Assembly: GCA_014169315.1 (NCBI GenBank) | Contig: AP022133.1 | Location: 3,658,001-3,722,000, forward strand | Direction: 5' to 3' | From: Enterobacter cloacae | GTDB taxonomy: Bacteria; Pseudomonadota; Gammaproteobacteria; Enterobacterales; Enterobacteriaceae | Length of the DNA: 64,000 nucleotides | Shown here: positions 58,146 through 64,000 of the stretch, in pieces | Layout of the letters: every line of letters starts with the position of its first letter | Numbering within the stretch: position 1 is the first letter of the stretch | The notes under the pieces: generated by a model | The model's database searches: none | Told to the model about the DNA's origin: nothing | Seen by the model: the letters and a program-made list of their open reading frames with translations, nothing else | Program-made: the position numbers and the translations under genes

Positions 58146-58329
58146 AACAGATCCTCGGTCAGCGTGAATGGCGCACTATGATAGCAGCCGAAACTGATAT
58201 GGGTCATTCCCTTTTCCGCTCTGCGGGTCAAAGTGTTCGTATTAAGAATGCAGTATAATAATGCCGCTGATGGTAGTGCGGGTCTGAATAAGTGCCGCAC
58301 TACCCGGCGGTCCTTGTACTGGAGCAAGA

Positions 58330-58872
58330 ATGAGTATTCAAGAACACGTTATTTTGGTAGATGACCAGGGACTGGTGCTTGGCACTCAGGAAAAATACGC
58401 CGCACACACCTCGCATACCCCGCTGCATCTGGCTTTCTCCTCCTGGCTGTTTAATGCCAAAGGTGAATGTCTGATCACCCGCCGCGCATTAAGCAAGAAA
58501 GCCTGGCCGGGCGTCTGGACAAACTCCGTCTGTGGTCACCCGCAGTCCGGCGAAGAAACAACACAGGCGGTTATCCGTCGCTGCCGCTTTGAAGTGGGCG
58601 CAGAAATCACAGATATCACCCCCGTCGCACCGGAGTTTCGTTATCGGGAATCTGATCCATCCGGGATCGTTGAAAACGAGATTTGCCCGGTATTCGCAGC
58701 CCGCATCACGAACAATGTGACAATAAATCGCGATGAGGTGATGGAATATCAGTGGGTTGAGCTGGAAGCGTTGTTCCGCGCGCTGGATGCCACTCCGTGG
58801 GCCTTTAGCCCGTGGATGGTCATGGAAGCCACAACCGCCCGCGAGGCGCTCAGAGCCTTCGCGGCGCAATAA
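58330..58872 (+). CDS. idi: Isopentenyl-diphosphate delta-isomerase (type I)
   Basis: 180 residues (E. coli Idi 182). It interconverts IPP and DMAPP in isoprenoid synthesis. Nudix-like fold with active-site Cys in [13 protein letters not shown] (about residue 67) and acidic residues in [20 protein letters not shown]. The start is [14 protein letters not shown]. Convergent with lysS across a shared terminator. Confidence 0.96.
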   Translation: MSIQEHVILVDDQGLVLGTQEKYAAHTSHTPLHLAFSSWLFNAKGECLITRRALSKKAWPGVWTNSVCGHPQSGEETTQAVIRRCRFEVGAEITDITPVAPEFRYRESDPSGIVENEICPVFAARITNNVTINRDEVMEYQWVELEALFRALDATPWAFSPWMVMEATTAREALRAFAAQ

Positions 58873-58896
58873 AAAAGCCCCTTTCGGGGCTTTTTT
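58871..58896. terminator. Bidirectional terminator between idi and lysS
   Basis: AAAAAAGCCCC-TTTC-GGGGCTTTTTT; overlaps the last bases of the idi stop and lies 14 bp beyond the lysS stop on the other strand. Confidence 0.92.
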
Positions 58897-58910
58897 GACA
58901 TCTTAACGAC

Positions 58911-60428
58911 TTATTTCACCGGACGCATCGCCGGGAACAGGATCACATCACGAATGGTATGGCTGTTGGTGAACAGCATAACCATACGGTCTATACCAAT
59001 ACCCAGACCTGCTGTTGGCGGCAGACCGTGCTCCAGCGCGGTCACGTAGTCTTCGTCGAAGAACATCGCTTCGTCGTCCCCTGCCGCTTTCGCATCAACC
59101 TGGTCCTGGAAACGCTGCGCCTGATCTTCTGCATCGTTCAGCTCGCTAAAGCCGTTGCCGATTTCGCGGCCACCGATGAAGAATTCAAAGCGATCGGTAA
59201 TTTCCGGGTTCACGTCATTACGACGCGCCAGCGGAGAGACTTCAGCCGGGTATTCGGTGATGAAGGTTGGCTGAATCAGGTGTGCTTCTGCCACTTCTTC
59301 GAAGATCTCGGTCACGATACGGCCCAGACCCCAGCTCTTCTCAACTTTGATACCGATGCTTTCGGCGATCGCTTTCGCAGAACCGAAGTTATCCAGGTCA
59401 GCCATGTCGGTTTCTGGACGGTATTTCTTGATCGCTTCGCGCATGGTCAGTTTGACGAACGGCTTACCGAAATCGAAGACCTCTTCACCGTAAGGCACTT
59501 CAGTGGTACCCAGAACGTCCTGCGCCAGGGTACGGAACAGGGATTCGGTCAGCTCGATCAGATCTTTGTAATCTGCATACGCCATATAGAGTTCCATCAT
59601 GGTGAACTCTGGGTTATGGCGAACGGAGATGCCTTCGTTACGGAAGTTACGGTTGATTTCAAATACGCGGTCGAAACCACCCACAACCAGACGCTTCAGG
59701 TACAGTTCCGGCGCGATACGCAGGTACATGTCCAGGTCCAGGGCGTTGTGATGGGTGATAAACGGACGCGCAGACGCGCCGCCAGGGATCACCTGCATCA
59801 TCGGGGTTTCTACTTCCATAAAATCGCGGTTAACCATGAACTGACGGATACCCGCCATAATCTGGGAGCGAATTTTGAAGGTCTTGCGGGATTCATCGTT
59901 AGAGATGAGATCCAGGTAACGCTGACGGTAGCGTGCTTCCTGATCCTGCAGACCGTGGAATTTGTCCGGCAGCGGGCGCAGCGCTTTGGTCAGCAAACGC
60001 AGCTCGGTGCAGTGGATAGACAGTTCACCGGTCTTGGTTTTGAACAGCTTACCTTTCGCACCCAGGATATCGCCCAGGTCCCATTTCTTGAACTGCTCGT
60101 TGTAGACGCCTTCCGGCAGGTCGTCACGGGACACGTACAGCTGAATACGGCCACCCACGTCCTGCAGCGTGACGAAAGAGGCTTTACCCATGATACGACG
60201 GGTCATCATACGGCCAGCCACGGACACTTCAACGTTCAGTGCTTCCAGCTCTTCGTTCTCTTTACTGCCGAAATCTGCGTGCAATTGGTCTGAGGTGTGG
60301 TCACGACGAAAATCGTTCGGGAACGGCACGCCCTGCTCACGCAGTGCAGCCAGCTTCTCGCGGCGGGTTTTCAGTTCGTTGTTAAGATCAACTACTACGT
60401 CAGCGCCCTGTGCTTGTTGTTCAGACAT
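58911..60428 (-). CDS. lysS: Lysyl-tRNA synthetase, class II
   Basis: 505 residues, the E. coli LysS length. N-terminal OB-fold anticodon-binding domain ([20 protein letters not shown]), then the class II core: motif 2 in [20 protein letters not shown] and motif 3 in [16 protein letters not shown]. It lies 9 bp after prfB, forming the prfB-lysS operon known from E. coli. Confidence 0.98.
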   Translation of the reverse strand: MSEQQAQGADVVVDLNNELKTRREKLAALREQGVPFPNDFRRDHTSDQLHADFGSKENEELEALNVEVSVAGRMMTRRIMGKASFVTLQDVGGRIQLYVSRDDLPEGVYNEQFKKWDLGDILGAKGKLFKTKTGELSIHCTELRLLTKALRPLPDKFHGLQDQEARYRQRYLDLISNDESRKTFKIRSQIMAGIRQFMVNRDFMEVETPMMQVIPGGASARPFITHHNALDLDMYLRIAPELYLKRLVVGGFDRVFEINRNFRNEGISVRHNPEFTMMELYMAYADYKDLIELTESLFRTLAQDVLGTTEVPYGEEVFDFGKPFVKLTMREAIKKYRPETDMADLDNFGSAKAIAESIGIKVEKSWGLGRIVTEIFEEVAEAHLIQPTFITEYPAEVSPLARRNDVNPEITDRFEFFIGGREIGNGFSELNDAEDQAQRFQDQVDAKAAGDDEAMFFDEDYVTALEHGLPPTAGLGIGIDRMVMLFTNSHTIRDVILFPAMRPVK

Positions 60429-60437
60429 TTTGGTTCC

Positions 60438-61536
60438 TCATAACCCTGCTTTCAAACTTGCTTCGATAAATTGGTCCAGGCTGCCGTCCAGCACCGCCTG
60501 CGTATTACGGGTTTCAACCCCGGTACGCAGGTCTTTGATGCGGGAGTCATCGAGGACATAAGAACGGATCTGGCTGCCCCAGCCAATGTCAGACTTGTTA
60601 TCTTCCATCGCCTGTTTCTCAGCATTTTTCTTCTGCATTTCCAGCTCATAAAGCTTCGCTTTCATCTGCTTCATGGCCTGGTCTTTGTTCTTATGCTGGG
60701 AACGGTCGTTCTGGCATTGCGTTACCAGCCCGGTTGGAATGTGGGTAATACGCACCGCAGATTCCGTACGGTTAACGTGCTGACCACCCGCACCAGATGC
60801 GCGATAAACGTCAATACGCAGATCGGCCGGGTTGATGTCGATATCGATATCGTCTTCCACTTCCGGGTAGACAAACGCGGAGCTGAAGGAGGTATGGCGA
60901 CGACCACCGGAGTCGAACGGGCTCTTACGCACCAGGCGGTGAACGCCAGTTTCAGTACGCAACCAGCCATAGGCGTAATCGCCGATAATCTTGATGGTGA
61001 CGGATTTCAGACCCGCGACTTCACCTTCAGACTCTTCGATGATTTCGGTTTTGAAGCCGCGCGCTTCTGCCCAACGCAGATACATACGCGTCAGCATGCT
61101 TGCCCAGTCCTGCGCTTCAGTACCGCCAGAACCGGCCTGGATATCCAGATAGCAGTCAGCGCTGTCATACTCGCCAGAGAACATGCGACGGAATTCAAGC
61201 TGTGCCAGCTTCTCTTCCAGACCGTCGAGTTCTGCCACGGCTTCGTTAAAGGTTTCTTCGTCGTCGGCTTCTACAGCCAGCTCCAGCAGACCGGAAACAT
61301 CTTCCAGCCCCTGAGACATTTGGTCGAGGGTATCAACGATAGCTTCGAGAGAGGAACGCTCTTTACCCAGCGCCTGAGCGCGTTCAGGTTCGTTCCAGAC
61401 GTCCGGCTGTTCCAGCTCGGCATTTACTTCTTCAAGGCGCTCTTTCTTGGCATCGTAGTCAAAGATACCCCCTAAGAACGTCAGAGCGCTCCGTGAGGTC
61501 CTGAATACGGTTTTTTACCGGATTAATTTCAAACAT
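60438..61536 (-). CDS. prfB: Peptide chain release factor 2, with programmed +1 frameshift
   Basis: 365 residues made by joining 61536-61462 and 61460-60438. The first 25 codons end in AGGGGG-TAT-CTT-TGA-C: the internal SD-like AGGGGG, slippery CTT and in-frame TGA (61461-61459) are the standard RF2 autoregulatory frameshift, in which low RF2 favours the +1 shift. RF2 reads UGA and UAA. SPF recognition tripeptide at 205-207 and GGQ at 250-252. Residue 246 is Ala ([10 protein letters not shown]), the common form, not the Thr of E. coli K-12. Confidence 0.98.
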
Positions 61537-61625
61537 GGTCTGTTTTCTTTTATGGACTTGTCAAAATGCGGTGATAAGAGCGGGATTGTACCGAATCCAC
61601 GCCCTTTTTTGTAGCTTTACTGACG

Positions 61626-63359
61626 CTAAATTGGCCAGATATTGTCGATGATGATCTGAAGGGAGCGGTTACCGCGAAACTCGTTAATATCAAGCTTGTA
61701 GGCCAGTTCCACCTCGCGCACGCCGTTGTCCGGCCAGATGGCGGTATCGATGTTAAAAGCAATGCCGTCCAGCAGTGGGCCACCGCCAACCGGTTCAACC
61801 ATCACTTTCAAATGGCGTTCGCCCACAATGCGCTGTTGCAACAGACGGAAACGGCCATCGAACAAGGGTTCAGGGAACATCTGCCCCCACGGGCCTGCAT
61901 CGCGCAGCATCTGTGCCACGTCCATCGTCATTTCTGCCGCTGACAGTGCGCCGTCGGAAACCACTTCGCCCTGCAGCAGAGCCGGGTCAATCCAGTCGGT
62001 CACCAGCTCACCGAACAGGCGCTGGAACTCATCAAACTTCGCTTCCTCCAGCGACAAACCGGCTGCCATCGCGTGGCCGCCGAACTTGATCATCAGGCCA
62101 GGATAAAGCGTATCCAGACGCTCCAGCGCATCACGCATGTGCAGCCCCTGAATTGAGCGACCAGAACCTTTCAGCGTGCCGTCGCCCGCCGGGGCAAAAG
62201 CAATCACCGGGCGGTGGAAACGCTCTTTAATGCGCGACGCCAGAATGCCCACCACACCCTGATGCCACTCGGGATGATACATTGCCAGGCCGCCCGGCAG
62301 CGTATCACCGCTGCGCTCCAGCTTTTCGCACAGGGTCAGCGCTTCGGCCTGCATTCCCTGCTCAATCTCTTTGCGGGTTTGATTCAGCGCATCCAGTTCG
62401 TTGGCCAGCACGCGCGCTTCACCAATGTTGTCGCACAGCAGCAACGCAACGCCAACGGACATATCGTCCAGCCTTCCGGCAGCGTTCAGACGCGGCCCGA
62501 GGGCAAAGCCTAAATCACTTGCCGCCAGCCTGAGCGGGTCACGGTTGGAAATCTCCAGCAGCGCTTTAATTCCCGGACGGCACTTGCCCGCCCGAATACG
62601 GCTTAAGCCCTGCCAGGTCAAAATGCGGTTGTTGGTATCCAGCGGCACCACGTCTGCCACGGTACCAAGCGCCACCAAATCGAGGTACTCGGCCAGGTTC
62701 GGCACGGCGATCCCACGGGATTCAAACCAGCCCTTATCACGCAGCAGCGTGCGTAGCGCCAGCATCAGATAAAACGCTACCCCTACTCCCGCCAGCGATT
62801 TCGACGGGAAATCACAGTCGCGCAGGTTCGGGTTAATAATGGCTTCGGCGGCAGGGAGAGTCTCTCCCGGCAGGTGATGATCGGTCACGAGCACCGGGAT
62901 CCCCAACTGGTGCGAACGCTCAACGCCCGCATGAGAGGAAATACCGTTATCCACGGTCATGATCATCTGTGCACCGCGCGCGTGTGCCTGCTCGACCACT
63001 TCCGGGCTAAGACCGTAGCCATCTTCAAACCGGTTTGGCACCAGATAGGTGACGTTATCGCAGCCCAGTGCGCGCAGGCTGAGCACACTCAGCGCAGTGC
63101 TGGTTGCACCATCGGCATCGAAATCCCCCACCACCACAATCCGCGTCCCATCACGGAACGCGTTGTAGAGCATTTCAGTGGCTTTTTCGACACCGTTAAG
63201 CTGCTGCCAGGGCAGCATCCCTTTGACGCCACGTTCAAGATCTTCCGCCGTACGCACACCACGGCTCGCGTAGAGCCGCTTTAACAGCGGAGAAAGATCG
63301 GCGGGTAAATCAGCCGTTTCAACCGCTTCACGGCGGCGCAGTTTTATCGGGGCTTTCAC
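61626..63359 (-). CDS. recJ: RecJ, single-strand-specific 5'-3' exonuclease
   Basis: 577 residues, the E. coli RecJ length. DHH phosphoesterase fold with motif I VVVGDFDADGATSTAL, motif II MTVDNGISSH and motif III VTDHHLPGE, and the later GGHAMAAGLSL block. It acts in RecF-pathway repair and mismatch repair, in which MutH also works. Start 5 bp after the dsbC stop. Confidence 0.98.
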   Translation of the reverse strand: MKAPIKLRRREAVETADLPADLSPLLKRLYASRGVRTAEDLERGVKGMLPWQQLNGVEKATEMLYNAFRDGTRIVVVGDFDADGATSTALSVLSLRALGCDNVTYLVPNRFEDGYGLSPEVVEQAHARGAQMIMTVDNGISSHAGVERSHQLGIPVLVTDHHLPGETLPAAEAIINPNLRDCDFPSKSLAGVGVAFYLMLALRTLLRDKGWFESRGIAVPNLAEYLDLVALGTVADVVPLDTNNRILTWQGLSRIRAGKCRPGIKALLEISNRDPLRLAASDLGFALGPRLNAAGRLDDMSVGVALLLCDNIGEARVLANELDALNQTRKEIEQGMQAEALTLCEKLERSGDTLPGGLAMYHPEWHQGVVGILASRIKERFHRPVIAFAPAGDGTLKGSGRSIQGLHMRDALERLDTLYPGLMIKFGGHAMAAGLSLEEAKFDEFQRLFGELVTDWIDPALLQGEVVSDGALSAAEMTMDVAQMLRDAGPWGQMFPEPLFDGRFRLLQQRIVGERHLKVMVEPVGGGPLLDGIAFNIDTAIWPDNGVREVELAYKLDINEFRGNRSLQIIIDNIWPI

Positions 63360-63364
63360 GCGGA

Positions 63365-64000
63365 TTATTTACCACCAAACTGTTTCTGGTGCGCGTCGAG
63401 GAACTCTTTCATCTCTTTTGGTCCCTGATAACCCGGTACAACATAGCCATTGCTCAGCACAATCGCGGGTGTACCGTTCACACCAAACTGCACGCCCAGC
63501 GCATAGTGGTTGGCAATATTGATATCACAGGAAGCTGGCTGTACGCCTTTGCCGTTCATCGCGTCATCAAAGGCTTTGTTACGGTCTTTCGCACACCAGA
63601 TAGCTTTCATATCCTGCTCAGGCTGGCTCTGTACGCCCGCTCGCGGGAAGGCCAGGTAACGCACTGTGATCCCCAGCGCGTTGTAGTCTTTCATCTCTTC
63701 ATGCAGCTTGTGGCAATAGCCGCAGGTGATGTCGGTGAAGACGGTAATGACGTGTTTTTCCTGCGCCGCTTTATAGACGATCATCTCTTTGTCGAGCGCG
63801 TTCAGTTTTTTCATCAGCAGCTGATTAGTCACGTTCACGGGCTGCGCGCCGCTCACATCGTACATTGGCCCCTGAATAATGTGCTTCCCGTCTTCGGTCA
63901 CGTACAGCACGCCGTTGTCAGTTAATACGGTTTTCATACCTGCAACTGGCGCAGCCTGAACATCGCTGCTGGTGACACCCAGTTTCGTCAGAGACTGTTT
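63365..64000 (-). CDS. dsbC: DsbC, periplasmic disulfide isomerase (partial)
   Basis: 211 codons to the right window edge; about 25 N-terminal residues with the signal peptide are outside (the visible start reads KQSLTKLGVTSSDVQAAPVA). N-terminal dimerisation domain, then thioredoxin fold with active site CGYC in FTDITCGYCHKLHEE, cis-Pro in GVNGTPAIVLSNG and the structural disulfide (WCAKD; PASCDINI). Reduced by DsbD, it corrects wrong disulfides. Upstream of recJ in the same operon, as in E. coli. Confidence 0.97.
   Translation of the reverse strand, partial: KQSLTKLGVTSSDVQAAPVAGMKTVLTDNGVLYVTEDGKHIIQGPMYDVSGAQPVNVTNQLLMKKLNALDKEMIVYKAAQEKHVITVFTDITCGYCHKLHEEMKDYNALGITVRYLAFPRAGVQSQPEQDMKAIWCAKDRNKAFDDAMNGKGVQPASCDINIANHYALGVQFGVNGTPAIVLSNGYVVPGYQGPKEMKEFLDAHQKQFGGK

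Noticed and set aside
58959..60293. 444-codon open frame antisense to lysS
   Set aside because: Shadow of a highly biased essential gene; no ribosome site or domain. The same holds for 60471-61475 opposite prfB.

Overview
The window is chromosomal DNA of an Enterobacteriaceae member, most like Enterobacter or a close relative. The backbone gene order is that of the E. coli 61-65 min region: recB-ptrA-recC-ppdC-ygdB-ppdB-ppdA-thyA-lgt-ptsP-rppH / mutH-ygdR-tas / lplT-aas-omrA / galR-lysA-lysR-ygeA-araE-kduD-yqeF-yqeG / glyU-actS(ygeR)-idi-lysS-prfB-recJ-dsbC. Almost all backbone proteins align over their full length with the E. coli proteins as I recall them. recB (left edge) and dsbC (right edge) are cut by the window.

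1-15.8 kb, minus strand: a pseudopilin/recombination operon (ppdA, ppdB, ygdB, ppdC, recC, ptrA, recB, with overlapping or near-abutting genes), then thyA-lgt and rppH-ptsP. A 0.68-kb AT-rich gap before mutH carries several DnaA-box-like sequences. 16.4-22.4 kb: mutH, ygdR and tas on plus; the lysophospholipid recycling pair aas-lplT and a single Omr-type sRNA on minus. 22.6-38.5 kb: the galR-lysA-lysR-araE-yqeG backbone, with insertions relative to E. coli: a GNAT protein and a LacI-family regulator (between galR and lysA), a flavodoxin/HxlR pair (after lysR), fepE (between ygeA and araE), a LysR/PACE-efflux pair (before yqeG) and yjdJ-yjdI. Relative to E. coli, ygdQ and kduI are missing.

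38.6-45.2 kb: a CitA/DcuS-type sensor kinase and CitB-type response regulator directly followed by a complete FbpABC/AfuABC-type ABC importer, ended by a strong terminator. The layout suggests a signal-induced uptake system for an unknown small anion, sugar phosphate or ferric complex.

45.26-53.95 kb: the most unusual region, an array of orphan contact-dependent inhibition (CDI) modules with no cdiB and no full cdiA. Six 12-bp copies of the sequence encoding Val-Glu-Asn-Asn each start a cassette or a cassette stub. The cassettes are a deaminase-type toxin with cytoplasmic-looking immunity (one truncated and one full copy) and two glycine-rich, apparently membrane-active toxins, each followed by a small two-helix membrane immunity protein. 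A 1,980-bp direct repeat, offset by exactly 4,912 bp, holds the deaminase 3' end, its immunity gene and the pretoxin/VENN segment. IS5, with a TTAG target duplication, interrupts one membrane-type toxin.

53.3-57.3 kb: two IS903-group elements (one internally deleted), a secreted protein made of six 20-residue repeats, and the relic of an element integrated at the tRNA-Gly(CCC) gene: a 27-bp duplication of the tRNA 3' end lies 2.55 kb away beside a tyrosine-recombinase gene that an IS has truncated. The backbone resumes at glyU. RF2 (prfB) keeps its programmed frameshift.
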